From Endothia cerciana (Eukaryota; Ascomycota; Sordariomycetes; Diaporthales; Cryphonectriaceae): 64,000 bases of DNA. The position numbers and the translations under genes were made by a program. Below are positions 24,141 to 36,465 of this stretch, one piece after another. The DNA lies in contig JALRMH010000072.1 in assembly GCA_026119935.1 (NCBI GenBank), forward strand, positions 60,353-124,352, written 5' to 3'. The notes below the pieces were generated by a model. It was not told where the DNA came from and searched no databases. It saw only the letters and a list, made by a program, of their open reading frames with translations. How positions within the stretch are numbered: position 1 is the stretch's first letter; the number at the start of each line of letters is the position of its first letter.

Positions 24141-24825
24141 GCTGCAACAATCGGAGTGGTGTAGCACCATGCAGAGCCATTGGGTGGTGATCGTTTGTTA
24201 GGATCAAGCTGCGTCTGTGGTCCGATTAACCTATTGTGCAACCTTTATTTTTATACGAGTACGTAGTGGTATTCAGTATTAATAGTATCCTCATCCTCGG
24301 GTTTCGTGGACCGCAGGACAATGTGGGTCAGAATAGCACTAGCAGCGAAGCCGTCGACGAATACTGAATGTAGATTGTATAAGATCTTTAGCACCGCTAC
24401 TGAGATGACCTCGATGATCTCTGGCTCACGGCGTGGTCCGTCGAAATCGGTGTTGGAATGGCACCACACCTTAGATGCCATGCTAATTAGATGATTGTTA
24501 GGCAGCCCCTGGTCATGTGCGGGCAGCGCATGAATTTCGTGACGGCTCGTTGCCGCCAGATCAGTTCTGCACACCGTACGCCGAGAAAGCGAAGATGGTC
24601 TGAACCGAGCGGTAGGGGTAGGTGAATACCTCGGATGGTTTGAGTGGCTGGTATTTCGTGAAGAGATCTCCGGGCAGACTGTTCGAAACGTTCGCCGAAA
24701 TATCGGTCCAAGATGTTGGCAAGAGATTCTTGCACTCGGGGAAAGTCTTCTGCAGTCGCCTTCCCTCCTCTTCTCCTTTTTTATTCTCTTTTTGCTTTGT
24801 GCCTCCAGGTCGGGGGTGGGTCCTT
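24141..24825. other. Convergent intergenic spacer
   Basis: 3' regions of the 874-aa gene and ATM1 meet here. Overlapping minus frames to 24829 are read-through in wrong frames. No gene supported. Confidence 0.4.
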
Positions 24826-27077
24826 TCACTTCCGTCGCTCGTCTTTAAGTTTGTCCACTTTCTCATCCTTCCCCTCCTCCCCATTCTCACGGAACAGCGT
24901 CTCTTGTGCTACAGGGTGTTAGTTGTCCTTCGCCCTCAAGATGATGTCGATGGGGAAATGGGCTTACCACTCCAGAGCTCGGAGTACACCCCGCCCCGAT
25001 CGACCAAGTCCTTGTGCGTTCCTTGTTCCACGACACTGCCGCCCTGCAACACAACGATCAAGTCCGCATCATGAATCGTCCTCAGCCGATGGGCCACAAA
25101 TACACTAGTCCGTCCCTTCTCCTTCAAGATAGAGTTGATATTCTGCATCAACCCCTGCTCAGTGTGCGTATCCAATGCACTTGTCGCCTCATCAAAGAAT
25201 AGTAGGGGAGGATCTTTTAGCAGTAGCCTCGACACGGCAAGTCTCTGCTTCTCTCCGCCGGAGATCATCAGGCCGCGCTCGCCCACCTTCGTCTCGTAGC
25301 CATTTTTCCAGGAGGCGATAGTTTCATGTATCCGCGCGCGCTTGGCAGCGGCCACTACACGGTCGTGCGGCGCGGTAATGTCTCCGTAGCGGATGTTGTG
25401 CCCCACGGTGTCGTTGAACAGCGGTGTATCCTGTGGAACAACGCCGATGGCCCGTCTCAGACTGTCGACCTGCACTTGGCGGATGTCCTGGTCGTCGATC
25501 AAGACCCGGCCTTGCTGGATGTCGTAGTACCTGAACAGTAGCCTCAGCAGAGTCGACTTGCCGCAACCGGACGGTCCAACGATGGCGACCTTCTTGCCGG
25601 CAGGGATGGTCAGGTCCAGGTTGCGCAGGATGGGCCTGTCAGAGTGGTACCCGAAAGTGACGTTTTCGAAGCGGATCTCGCCGCCTTTGGTGAGAGCCAG
25701 GGGCTTCGCGTCAGGTGGCTCGGTGATGGTCACGTTGACCTTCTGGAGATTGAAGAGGGTCTCCATGTCCAGCAGGCTCTGGCGCAGCTCGCGGTAGACA
25801 GAGCCCAGGAAGTTGAGGGGCACGGAGAGCTGGAAGACGAGCTGGTTGATCATGACCAGGTCACCGACCGTCAGGTTCCCAGACGCGATCCCGTTGGCGC
25901 CGAGATACATCATGGCGGTCAGGGCACTGGAGAAGATGATGTTCTGCCCGCTGTTGAGGAATGCTAAACTCGTGGCGACCTTGATGGAGGCCTTTTCGTA
26001 TTGTCCCAAGGCCTTATCGTAACGGGCGATCTCAAACTTCTCATTGTTGAAGTACTTGACGGCCTCGTAGTTGATGAGTGAGTCCACAGCCACCGTGGAG
26101 GCCCTGTTGTCGGCGGCGTTGGTCTGCCGGCGGAACTTTGTCCGCCACGCCGTCGTCCAGATCGTGAATGCGGTATATGTTGCCATGGTCAGGGCAGTGA
26201 TCGCGGCGAAGGACCCGCCGTATTGGTAGGTCAGGATGCCGCACACCATGGTGATCTCGAGGGCGGTGGGGATGACGTGGAAGACTATGCTGGTCAAGAG
26301 GAAGCTGATGCCCTTCGTTCCCCGGTCAATCGCGCGGGTCAGGCCGCCAGTCTGCTTGGAGAGATGGAAGCCCAGGTCCAGACGCAGCAGGTGATCGAAG
26401 ACATCGCGGGCGACCTTGCGGATTGCCTTCTGGGCCACGGATGCGAAGACGGCGTTCCGCAGCTCCTGAAAGACGGTAGCCCCTATCCTGGTGGCACCGT
26501 ATGCCAGTATCATGGTACCTGCTATGGCCGTGGCCGTCCCACCGACGGAGGCAACGTCAATATTCATGGCGTCGACTATGCTCTTGAAGTAAAAGGGCAC
26601 CTGGACGTTGAGCACCTTTGCGCCGATGAGGAGGGACACGGCCAGCCCCACGCGCATCTTGGTGCCGACGCTGTCCCTGGGCCAGAGATATTGCGACATC
26701 TCCTTGATGATAGCCCAGTCTGCCTTGCGCTGCTCTTGTGCCGTCTTGTCTATTGGTGCCAGTGGGTCTGCTGCCGGTGGGTCTGCTGCCGGACTCGGCG
26801 CCATGGACGCCCTGCTCTTTCGTAGCTGGCCGTCGCTCGAGGATGGCCGGGGCTGGGCCGTCGTGGCCGCGGGTTTCTTGGAAGGGGAGGTCGGGTTCTG
26901 TGCAGGCTCGCGCAGTGAGGACGTCGTGGTCAACACTCGTATTATCGGGCTGACGGCCTTCTTCTGTGACAGCCATGGCCGGTGCCATTGTTGGTGAGGG
27001 CGCGAGCTGAGGAAGGGCGAGTGCCCTGCCCCTGCACCTGCGCCGGCGCGCCCAAGACAGAGCGATCGCGATATCAT
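24826..27077 (-). CDS. ATM1: Mitochondrial ABC half-transporter Atm1 (ABCB7-type)
   Basis: Inner-mitochondrial-membrane exporter of a glutathione-linked sulfur/iron compound needed for cytosolic Fe-S cluster assembly and iron sensing. The Arg/Ser-rich N-terminus looks like a mitochondrial presequence. The transmembrane domain (about residues 120-430) holds family-specific blocks such as VPFYFKSIVDAMN and KQTGGLTRAIDRGTKGISFL. The ATPase domain has Walker A GPSGCGKST, signature ISGGEKQRL, Walker B LLFFDEATSALD and the H-loop AHRL. Exon 1 is 24968-27077. A 59-nt intron (24909-24967; GTAAGC donor, CTAAC branch) leads to exon 2 (24826-24908), giving the typical WSAQETLF ending and 730 residues. 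Without this splice the C-terminus would be non-conserved. A core housekeeping gene. Confidence 0.96.
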
Positions 27078-27604
27078 CGTGGTGATTCAGCCTGTGAGTT
27101 GTCGGGCTGCCATTTTCCAGCCCTAGCTAGCCGGAGAGAGCTAAGACAACCCAATGGCGACTGGCGCGCGTGAGGAAGGGCGCGAGGGAATAAGAGGAAA
27201 AGGGGGTGCGCTGTGGTTTTGTGCGCGTCTTGCGTGCTGTCGCTAACGGATGACGGGCGAGATGGCCGCGTCCTCGCGGCGCCGGTTCGGAGGTGGGCTT
27301 GGGCTGGGGCTGGAGCTGGGGCTGGAGCTGGGGCTGGAGCTGGGAGCTGGGCGCTGGAGCTTTGACGAACCCCATCCGCGGGGTACGTCTCGGCCGAGTA
27401 CCCGGAGCCGATTCGGAGATGGTGGTGGTTTACGAAAGTACAGTAATTAATACCCAGGTACATTTTTTTGGGACTTGTCACCACTTCATTTCATTTCATC
27501 CCGTTCCATGCCGTCCACACTGCTGTTCATGGGCAAACGGACACGTTTATGACTGATCAGGGATTGACGATACAAGAGCAGCCTCAGGACCTGATCTGAT
27601 GCCA
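27078..27604. promoter_or_regulatory. Upstream region of ATM1
   Basis: Between the GMC gene stop and the ATM1 start, both on the minus strand. It carries a GC-rich 12-bp tandem repeat (27297-27360) and must hold the ATM1 promoter. No other motif assigned. Confidence 0.45.
27297..27360. repeat. 12-bp G-rich tandem repeat (CTGGAGCTGGGG units)
   Basis: About four to five imperfect copies of CTGGAGCTGGGG, with G-runs regularly spaced on the plus strand, about 220-280 bp upstream of the ATM1 ATG. It may be a slippage-prone minisatellite. Confidence 0.8.
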
Positions 27605-29708
27605 CTATGTCATCAACGCATCCTCGAGGATGGCCTCGCAGGCCTTCGAAGAAAGCAGATACGTCGGCAACTGAATGAAGAATCCTGGGATCACCGGAAA
27701 CGCACTCGCATCCACCACTCGAAGGCCTGTCGTCCCCCTCACCCTGAACTCGGAATCCAGCACCGTGCCGATAGGAGCGGTACAGCACGCGTGATGGCCA
27801 AACGAGTTGGTCGATGCGTACTCCTTAATCTCATCCTCGGTGCTGACATTTGCCCTGCCCGGCTGCGTCTCGGTAAATGAGCCACCGAGCGGGATCAGGT
27901 CGTCCATCGCACGCCTGGCAAACTCGGCCCCCTCGTAGGACGCCTGGAGGTCCTGCGCGGCAGCGTCACTGGCCCCTTCGAAGGTGTTGAACGCGATGGC
28001 CGGGACGTCCCGCGGGTCCGAGGAGCGCAGCTTGACCGTCCCGGCCGTGTTCTGCGTGGACGCCTTCAGGCTCACCCACGTCCAGTGCCTGTGGTCTGAG
28101 TCCAGGGCATGCTTGGCCCACCCGGGGAAGAAGCCCGGGAAATTCGCCGGCGCGCCGTACACTATCAGGTCCGGGTCGGACCCCGAGGCCGCGGAGGACT
28201 GCATAACGACTCCCACGGCCTCGCCGCTGGTGGCATACACGCCCTTTGCCGTTGCACCAACGCCATCGAGATACTTGTCCAGACACGGGTCGGGGACGTC
28301 GGGGTAGCCATACATGAAGGTGCACCCGTCCTCGAGGGTGAAATTAGACGTCGTTTCGGAGATGACCGGGACCTCGATATGGTCTCGCAGGTTGTCCCCC
28401 ACGGGAAGATCGACGAGTTGCGGAATACCAAACTCGGCGAGCTCATCCGCAGGACCGATACCGCTCAGCTTCAGGAGCTGCGGGGTGTTGAAGGCACCTG
28501 CGGCGATGATGATCTCCTTCGAAGCACTGACGACGCCTTGGCCCTGGACCGTGGCATTCTGCCAGCGCGGGTCGGCGCGATACAGCGATTCACCTTCGAG
28601 GTACTCGACACCGGTGGCACGCATGTCCCCTGTCGAGTTGTCGAGGTTGATCTTGGTTACGAGGGTGTTAAGCTTGATGTCCCTATCGGTCATTTGAGAT
28701 TGAGCGCGTGCTATCACACCAGGACGTGTGAGATCGGAGTGTCGCTGCTTCTAATTCGACTTACAAATGATACATCCTGGCGCCATCGTCATCCACAGCA
28801 TTTGCGACCTGCAAGATCCAGTCTCTGGCGCCATGACGAGTTGAGTTCTGCATAGACAGGGGGATCTGGTACGGGCCCGTGGTGATCGTAGATCCCGGAG
28901 CGTTGATGTCCTTGATGAGGATCTCTGCAAGCCCAGCCACGGTCTCAACCAGGACGCCGGTAAGGCTCTCTCCCATGGCTGACGCAGCTGAGACTATGAG
29001 GCTCACAACCTTCAGGTCCTGAACCGCCGTCGCGAGGGACGTCAGCTCTGTCCATAGCCACCCAGTAAACCCGTGGCCGACGACGCTGTTGGGAAGGTAG
29101 TCGCAGTGCTCGATCCCCTCGAACAGCCGCTCAAACGAGCTCCCGTTCCAGCTCGTGTCGCCGGTCAGGTCTGCCACGGCCTCCCAGTCACTGTCGAACG
29201 CCCGGATGGTGATGAGGGCATTGTGGCGGGAGCAGCCACCGAGGGTTCCGGCACGGGGGTAGAGTGTGCCAATGGCGGTGGCGTTTTCTGGCGGATCCAG
29301 ACCTGTATACAGGCTGCCGTTGGGTAGCAAGTAGGACGTGATAAGGTCCTTGGCCTGCGTGGCTGGATCCGAGCTGCGCGTGACGAAATAGTTCCACTGT
29401 GTGTCTGGGAAGTCATCGGTAGCGCGGGGGAAGAGCGCCGGTACTGTCTCAAAGAGATCGTCGCCCTCGTCACCTCCGGCGTCGATGAGAAGGACTCTGT
29501 ATCCCGCGATGGCGAGGTTTGCTGCTGTAGGCCCGCCTCCAGGTCCAGATCCAACTACGACGTAGTCATAAGCAGTTGTGTTGAGGGACTGCCTCTTGTA
29601 TATGAAAGGATCATGTCGCTGCTGAGGAGCACCAGAAGATGCGTGGAGTAGGGATGTTAGGGTCAAGAGCTTGACAGCCCAAGCGAGGCCTCTTTTCGGA
29701 AATGACAT
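27605..29708 (-). CDS. Secreted GMC-family FAD oxidoreductase
   Basis: Flavin oxidoreductase of the glucose-methanol-choline family (alcohol or sugar oxidase/dehydrogenase type), 673 residues. Exon 1, 28765-29708, has a signal peptide, the FAD-binding fold VVVGSGPGGGPTAANLA with LIDAGG, and the GMC block PRAGTLGGCSRHNALI. An 82-nt intron (28683-28764; GTAAGT donor, GATAG acceptor) joins it to 27605-28682, restoring the conserved MYHLDIKLNTLVTK junction. Exon 2 holds the second GMC signature region (GAFNTPQLLKLSGIGP) and a C-terminal block with FGHHACCTAPIG and VVDASAFPVIPGF, where the active-site His is expected. Substrate unknown. A secreted GMC enzyme fits lignocellulose or metabolite oxidation. 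Confidence 0.92.
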
Positions 29709-30513
29709 TATTCTCTTAACGATTGCCTGCTGTCGAGGGAGGAGTCAGACCTGGCATGGACAGCAATTCACCTTCTAGACACTGTACTGTGTGCACCTCT
29801 TAAATGCTAGCCTACCATCTAGTGCTGTTGATTGTGTCTCCCAGCGAACGAACGACTCAGCAGGGGCATGAGATACCTATGAGGGTGTGAATGATCTACA
29901 TAAGCACAGCCAAGACGACTATTCATTTGGATCAGCAACCGAGTTACTACATGTGAAGTAGATCGACCTTCTCAAGGAAAATGCTACGTTGATAATTCCG
30001 GCGTCCCGCATACCTTAGCTCCAAAATGGGGTCAGGGTTGACTTGTAGTGGCCGCTCTCTTCCATGGTGGTGTGGGATAGTAACCTTACCTCTGTCGCAA
30101 CGGAACTTACCGTCGCGGTTTTTTATTTAGTTGACCGTTGAACATTGGGAATATTAAGTGAACAGGAGAAACAGCCCGTACTCATCAAAAGCAGAAGACG
30201 AGTTGCGGGTTCAAACACAAGTTTCATATCACGCCCTGTCGAGATTTGTCCTGACGAGGTGAGATACACATGGAGCATCAACGATACCTGGTACCGATGT
30301 CCTCTAGATCGCCCAAAGCCTGAAAATATCAATGGAACCTACATCTTGAACAACGCATCCCAAAATTGCCATGATGCAAGATGTGAATTGCAATGGGAGG
30401 ATCTCCTTCATGCTGGGCATACTCTATAGGCACTACATGCTCTAAATCGTGGAAACGCTGGGTCTCTATGCAAGTTGCGGCCCCTTTGGGACCCAATGCT
30501 ATTCTCATGCCCA
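29709..30513. other. Intergenic region, no supported gene
   Basis: About 0.8 kb between the GMC start and the 3' end of the next minus-strand gene. Short plus frames (30145-30429) have no family features. Confidence 0.35.
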
Positions 30514-32084
30514 TCATATACGTTCTTGGCAACTCCCGCTGGGATGTGTGTTCTCATAAAAGCCCTGTTCAGATCCTTCACCAGAGCCATAGCTGATATC
30601 TTCGTGGCTCCATATCCTCACTTGTGGCGTGCTCCCTTGGCTGTGACCGGATTTTTGCGCAGTGGGAAGCCGTACGGGAAGCCTATGTAATTCGATATCT
30701 GAGTGTTGCAGTGTGTCACTGGAGGCCTGCCTGATATATTCGCCCCGTTCCTCTCTCGAAAGACGGCTCATGACCCTGGTTGCTGATGAAGGCCAGCTAT
30801 GAGATGGTTTATGTCTGTGCCACCAGCCTCGAACCGAGCTGCTTCCGGAAGTTCTTGACCGTAGGGTTGTTGCGTTGGGGGTGGCTTTGGCCAAGAACCT
30901 CAGTATCAGCGCCCAGCACACTGGGAGGCAGGAACATATAATCCCCATGCCGCCTGATACCATTTGTCAGTAATTTCAGGATGTCCTAGCTTCCACTGTG
31001 ATATTCTGTATCTCTCGGCATACTGACCATGGACGGCGGACCAAGTCTCTGTCTGATTCCAATTAGGAGAGCGTTTGCCCGGAGCATACCCTTGGTACAC
31101 CTTCACAATGCCGGTAATGATGCCACTAGAGCGAATACTTCCGGTTCAGCGAGGCGTGCGATGCAGGTGAAGGACCAGTTGGGGCCAAGAGCACTCACAA
31201 AGCACCCAGGGAGAAGACCGCTACCAGACCAATTCTCTTCTTCATACTCATCTGAAGCTTCATAACCATCTTCACAGGCAGAAGTATGATACAGACGTCG
31301 AAGAAAGCCTCGATGAGGCCCGTTGCAAACCAGAAGATGTTGAAGTTGAAACAGTAAGGCTGGGGACTGAGGCTGCTAACCCAGCTCCATTTCATAGGCC
31401 AGCAGTTGAAGATCGTCGCCAATGTGGTCGCGATCCAAAAGAGGACGATGGCCGTGTTGAGAACGGCTATCTGCCGGTGCAACGAACGGGATGTGGAGAA
31501 GATACGTCTATATAACAGCAAGATGGATAATTTGGCCGCACTCACACAGGTGAAGTAGATTATCGACGCTATCCACGCTAAGAGGAGATGGGTCTCGTTG
31601 GCAGGTGTATAGTGGTAATTAGGATCAGTGTTGTCTTCTATCCAGTCTGAATTGGGGTCGATGATTGAAGCTGTGTCTCTGTAAGCATTTCTGGTCCAAG
31701 CCTCTGCGACTTCACAATACACAACATCATCTGTGGTTGGAAATTGAACATGAGAGACACCCGAGCTAGCGACAGATGAACCATTGCAGTTGGGATGAAG
31801 AAGAGGAATGTGAGAGGGCAGGTAATTAGGATGATACGCTCTCGTACTCATTCAAGTCCAGGTAGAGAGGGTGACAACGTACCGGCCAGGACGAGAAGGG
31901 CGGCAGCTACGTTGCCAACAAGCGCTACCATCGCGAGCCAATCGTCCCAACCCAGGCCAGCCTTGAAATATATGCGGGCGTAGAACCGCAACGCAACGAC
32001 TATGATAGATATAGCTATCATGGCTGCTCCGACGCCTGTCTCGACATTGCCCTCAGCATAATCTTCTGACTCGTTCGCCGACAT
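30514..32084 (-). CDS. Rhodopsin-fold integral membrane protein (second PTH11-like copy)
   Basis: A second seven-helix protein of the fungal rhodopsin-domain family, 423 residues, only distantly similar to the one at 18779. Four exons: 31883-32084, 31199-31730, 31028-31125 and 30514-30953; introns 152, 73 and 74 nt, GT-AG. The ATG at 32084 (MSANES) is preferred. The hallmark GLGWDDWLAM follows helix 1. Helices AWIASIIYFTCVSAAKLSILLLYRRIF and FWFATGLIEAFFDVCIILLP are clear, and GGMGIICSCLPVCWALILRF is the last helix, restored by the final splice. The cytoplasmic tail of about 120 residues is Ser/Arg-rich. The first intron is long for this locus, so that boundary is less sure. Possible surface sensor; ligand unknown. 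Confidence 0.78.
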
Positions 32085-32822
32085 CACGGTGCATGGGGTG
32101 CAAGGAAGAACAGCGATGTATGTAGAAGCTGGGAAGAAGGACGGGAAGGCCTGCAACGATTGCTTCGTTCTGAGGTCTGCATTCCTATCGTCCGATTATC
32201 AACTGTCGGCTCAACTGTTCATGGGGGCTTGGAGGGTACAGAGCCATGCAGCCTGATAGCGACCTACCGCCCTGAAGTCCCAATCGGGAGTTGCCAGCTC
32301 ATAGCGCCGTCAATTGGTGCGGAGGAGGTTGCCCGCCATGCACACCATTAATAGTAGTGTCTTCACACGCAGGTTAGCCTAGCTGTGCTAAACGTTACAC
32401 AACGCCTCACGAACACGAGCTTGGTGTGTTGGAGGGCAAATACAGGCATCCCATTTGCTGGCCTTCGCGCTACAGCAATCAACACCTTTCTTCGAAAGCA
32501 GGTTGCCTCGGGACCAGCTGCAGGTCTGACGCCACAGCGCTATGCGTCTCAAAAACAGCCGGTCAGCATCTCTAGAATCGATCGGTCGAATTAAATTACA
32601 CATCGAGTAGCGCGAATAGAAGTGAGAAAACCCCCCCCCCCCCACGTCCGTCGACTTACATTCCTGCACACCTTTGGGGGCGGCGAACTCTTGAAAGCCA
32701 ATAAATGAAGAGCTCGTACAGCCATCGGGACAGCTGTCCATCTTCCCTTGCCTTCCTCGACCATAGTGGGCTATTGACGTGAAACGTGCAAGCGGGAATC
32801 AAGTGATCAGCATTGTTCAGCC
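32085..32822. other. Divergent intergenic region with C13 homopolymer
   Basis: Upstream of both the rhodopsin-fold gene (minus) and the reductase-like pseudogene (plus). It contains a run of 13 C at 32631-32643. No gene supported. Confidence 0.35.
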
Positions 32823-33855
32823 ATGGGGGCACGATTCTCAACGAATGCATGCCCCGTGCATGCAAAGGTACGTATGCCATGTTCCTCTCATGAACCTTCA
32901 GACTGATGTCGTCTAGACCGTCCTGGTAACCGGCGGCTCACGTGGGCTCGGTCTTGAGGTCAGTCGACAGCTGGCCGCTAAAGGGGCCAACGTCGTTATT
33001 GTGGCGAGAGATCCTGAAAGGCTGAAGAGGGGCATCGAATACATCAGCGCCGGAGCCGCTTCGCCAAGTACATAGCATTTTCATCAAATCAGTGCCGACT
33101 TAACACAAGATGAGGCATCGAGCATCGTCATATCCAAAGTGACGGCCTGGAACTCGGGTCCGCCCGATATTGTGTGGTGTTGTGCTGGCAGCTCCCACCC
33201 GACACTGTTCATTGACACGGACCTGTCCCAATTCCGATCCCAGATAGACTCAAACTACTTTTCTAGTCTCTACGTGGCCCATGCCGCGCTCAGAGCATGG
33301 CTGAGGGCCGACAGTCCGGCGATGAAGGGGGATCCTGCACCGGCTACTCCTTCAAGACATCTCATCTTCACTTCGTCATTTCTCGCCCTTTACCCTATTG
33401 CTGGATACTCGCCGTATAGCCCAAGCGAAGCAGCTCTTCGGTCCTTGTTCGACACTCTGTCGCAGGAGACGAAGCTTTATGATTCCTCCTTAGTACGAGT
33501 TCACATGATTCTTCCTGCTTCCACTTTTGGCGAGGCATTCGAAGTTGAGAACAGAATCAAATCGGATCTTACCAAGATGCTGGAGGAATCGGATGAAGGG
33601 CAGACTTCTGCGGATGTCGCAGCGAAAGCCCTCAAGGGTCTGGAAAGCGGATATGAGCTAGTGACGACAGACTTCCTAACGAGGTTTGTCCTGTGTGGCA
33701 TGTTGGGTACCAGTGTCAGGGGTGGCTTCTGGAAAGGCCTCCTCGACTGGTTCTTAGGGTGTCTTGCACTTCTTGTTTTGATCTTTGTCAGGCAAGACAT
33801 GGGCTCTAAGGTGATAAAATGGGGGAAACGCTTCGGCGACTTGGGAACCCGATAG
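32823..33855 (+). pseudogene. Decayed 3-ketosphinganine reductase-like (KDSR/Tsc10-type) short-chain dehydrogenase
   Basis: Resembles the ER enzyme that reduces 3-ketodihydrosphingosine in sphingolipid synthesis. Exon 1 (32823-32867) and exon 2 (from 32917, after a GTACGT...CTAG intron) give the NADPH-binding TGGSRGLG motif and the VIVARDPERL stretch. The frame is then interrupted by a TAG at 33073-33075, after which it continues in the same frame with the family block SADLT. The active-site region reads GYSPYSPSEAAL: Tyr is present, but the catalytic Lys of YxxxK is Glu. The C-terminus has the hydrophobic membrane segment expected for KDSR. One nonsense codon plus loss of the catalytic Lys argue that it is inactive. 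A 42-nt intron could hide the TAG but would delete conserved residues. Confidence 0.75.
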
Positions 33856-34272
33856 ATTGTCACACCATACGCCTGTCGAGTAGTATACATATATGTACAA
33901 TGGTTGGGAACGGCCTTGCTCCGGGCTCTGGCCAGTAACCGAATATGTAGGTTCACATTGGTTAAATTTGCAATGACCCGATAGGAGGCTGCCTGAACTG
34001 CTCGTAATAAAGCTGAATCTCAGATTGTTTTCACAGAAGGGTCGGCACCTGAAGCATTGATAACTACTGTTTGGTAAAAGCAAATACAAACTTCGGCATG
34101 GGAGGACCTAGAATCACTTCCTTCAAGGCTGTCTGACTCAGGAGAAAAGCGAGCACCCCAAGAGATCCTGATCTCCATGGCGGCATGAAACGTAAGGCTG
34201 TATAAAGCACATCCACGACGACCACTTCCAATACATGCCACAGTCGCAATCCGATTCCTTCTGTTGCATTAT
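33856..34272. other. Convergent intergenic spacer
   Basis: About 0.4 kb between the 3' ends of the reductase-like pseudogene and the 319-aa gene. Nothing recognisable. Confidence 0.35.
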
Positions 34273-35232
34273 TTAAAAGCCTCTGTCATTATGGAATCCC
34301 TGAGTCCACCCATATCCCTTGTGAGGAGCAAATCCACCACCGTGGCGCTGTGCTAATGTTGGGTCATTCGAGGATGACGGTACAGGACCTGTTGGTGTCT
34401 CAGTGATCCTATGACAAGTTTCTATCGCGTCTTCGTAATCTGGATCCCAGTACGGGTAGTGAACGGACGACTGCGTTGAACCTCTTGATTCGTCGAAGGC
34501 TGTACGATTAACGCCCCTTTCGTATTCATATCCTCGACGGAAAGGTTGCCCATTCACGAGTCGACCCAGCTGTTCAAATTGAGAAGTGACACGCTGGATT
34601 ATCGATGTGGGATGACTCCGCGGAATCGTTGAGAGTGGCCCGTTCGACGGATGGCTGAGTGATTGATGTGTCGGAGAAGAGCGCTTGTTGAATGAGCTTT
34701 GACTAGAATTAGAGTTATGCTGATAAGGGATAGAACGTCGGGTTTGTGGAAGGTATTCCGATCTTTGATAATGTGTCGCAGGGTTGTTGTTACGTGTTTG
34801 AGCCAGATACGAGTCTAGCTCATAATGAGGAGGGATTGTCTGGCGGCCGGTGTGGTTGTCCGGGGACAATGTTGAAAACCGAGATCCTATAGAGCTCTCA
34901 TACGCACTTGGCGACGGAAGTACGCTCTCATTGTACCACGATCCCTCACTCATGCCGGGAGACACACCCTCATGAACGCCTCTGTCACAGCAGTCTGGAG
35001 TTTTCGGGCGTTGACGTGCCCTCCTGGCTGCCTCGTCTCTTCCAGCTGCTCTTATTTCGTTGTGCCAATCTTTCGTATATTTGCAATCGTTTGCATATTG
35101 GATGGTAGCCTTGATGAAATCCTTCTCGTCTGGTGTTTCGCCGAGCAAATGATATCTGATCTGGACCATAGTCTTGTCTTGCGGTCTCTTCCCCTCCATC
35201 TTGATCTTGCGCCCATTCCTCTTGTCTATCAT
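34273..35232 (-). CDS. Hypothetical protein, charged N-terminus and Ser/Pro/Tyr-rich disordered remainder (319 aa)
   Basis: Uninterrupted frame from an ATG at 35232. The first 70 or so residues are charged and probably helical (VQIRYHLLGETPDEKDFI...WHNEIRAAGRDEAARRAR) and look like a small conserved segment. The rest is polar, rich in Ser, Pro, Tyr, Asn and Arg, and likely disordered, ending in a Gly/Phe-rich tail. No signal peptide or membrane segment, so probably intracellular. I do not recognise the family. Confidence 0.55.
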   Translation of the reverse strand: MIDKRNGRKIKMEGKRPQDKTMVQIRYHLLGETPDEKDFIKATIQYANDCKYTKDWHNEIRAAGRDEAARRARQRPKTPDCCDRGVHEGVSPGMSEGSWYNESVLPSPSAYESSIGSRFSTLSPDNHTGRQTIPPHYELDSYLAQTRNNNPATHYQRSEYLPQTRRSIPYQHNSNSSQSSFNKRSSPTHQSLSHPSNGPLSTIPRSHPTSIIQRVTSQFEQLGRLVNGQPFRRGYEYERGVNRTAFDESRGSTQSSVHYPYWDPDYEDAIETCHRITETPTGPVPSSSNDPTLAQRHGGGFAPHKGYGWTQGFHNDRGF

Positions 35233-36465
35233 GTTAGCGAGTTTGGAGAGCGAGCTAGATATGGAGAGTATAGAAGAATTGATGGAGTGTTACTGCGAAT
35301 TATCACTATGGACAATGACGGGAGTGGTGTTTTGGCTTGAACAAACCAGACCGAAGCATTGGGCTCTATTTATGCTTCTCCCGAATGAACCACACACGCA
35401 AGCTTCGGCTCTTCAGGTGCAATAATCTTAGATATAATATCTGCCTCAGAAAGAGACTGATTTAACCGTTTCCCAAAATTCATGCCCAATCTTACGAGCG
35501 CTAGCTGTTCGATGCCGTAGCATGACTCCCTTCGCTAACTGGTGTATAGCAACGTCACACATTTTAATATGAAGAGCGGAGACACTGCAATGTAGTCCAG
35601 TACTTCATAAGACTTGCAACTTCTGCCACGGCATATATAAATTCTCAGGACGGCATGTGTCCCCATGTACTGCGAACGTGGCAGATGACCTTTGCGCGAA
35701 CACCCATGTTTCAGCTCAACCAAATTTGGCTATACGTATGTGCTACTGTTGGTAATTGCCGATGTTCCTCAAGTGCTAGTTGCCTGATGATAACACTGCA
35801 TGGCCAGAAGACCTGCCATACGCAAACACTGGGCTTGGCCCAATATCTAATGTCGCAACTTCAGCCTGAAGGAGGCGCCGAAGGCTGCCTGACTTCAAGT
35901 ACTGTAATCCACTTGCAGACGATCCTAAGTATGGTATGATGAGACGCAGAGTCACGGATTTGACGGCGGACTTGTCGTCTGTGGTGCTACTGTGAACAGA
36001 ACTTCGACATTCAAGAGAAAATCCTCCATGGGCGCACCATGTACACCATACCACGGTGAGTGTGAGTTGTGGTCGCAACACAAGAACAATATGCACCCTG
36101 CTGAAGATTCGTTGAAGCCTAAGGAGTGACCGAATATCAAACAGGCTGCCCGCTCAGGCCGTCTCGCCCTGGTTGAGCAAGGAGACGCCGAACGTCACCA
36201 CAACTTCCTCACAAATTGAGATACCGCTGATCAAATATAGTCATAAAATCCAACCATAAAAACTCACAAGGAGGTAGCACAAACTGTAAAGAATCGGAGA
36301 GTTGGGCGTCGAGGCAGCTGGACACTGTGGCTAGCTACAAACAGCAACTTCTAACCGCTCTCCGCCGTACTAAGAAGGTTGTTGTCCATGTCACCAACGG
36401 CGGAGCACTCATCATGGACTAAAAAGTACACTCCTCCATGAGACTGCTCATCCTTCACAGGGACG
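35233..36465. other. Gene-poor region left of the small secreted frame
   Basis: 1.2 kb, partly AT-rich. Frames under 110 codons only, none recognisable. The left edge is the upstream region of the 319-aa gene. Confidence 0.35.

Noticed and set aside
24251..24829. 192-codon minus frame downstream of ATM1
   Set aside because: It overlaps the ATM1 last exon in another frame, and the translation is not protein-like; the spliced ATM1 ending explains the region.
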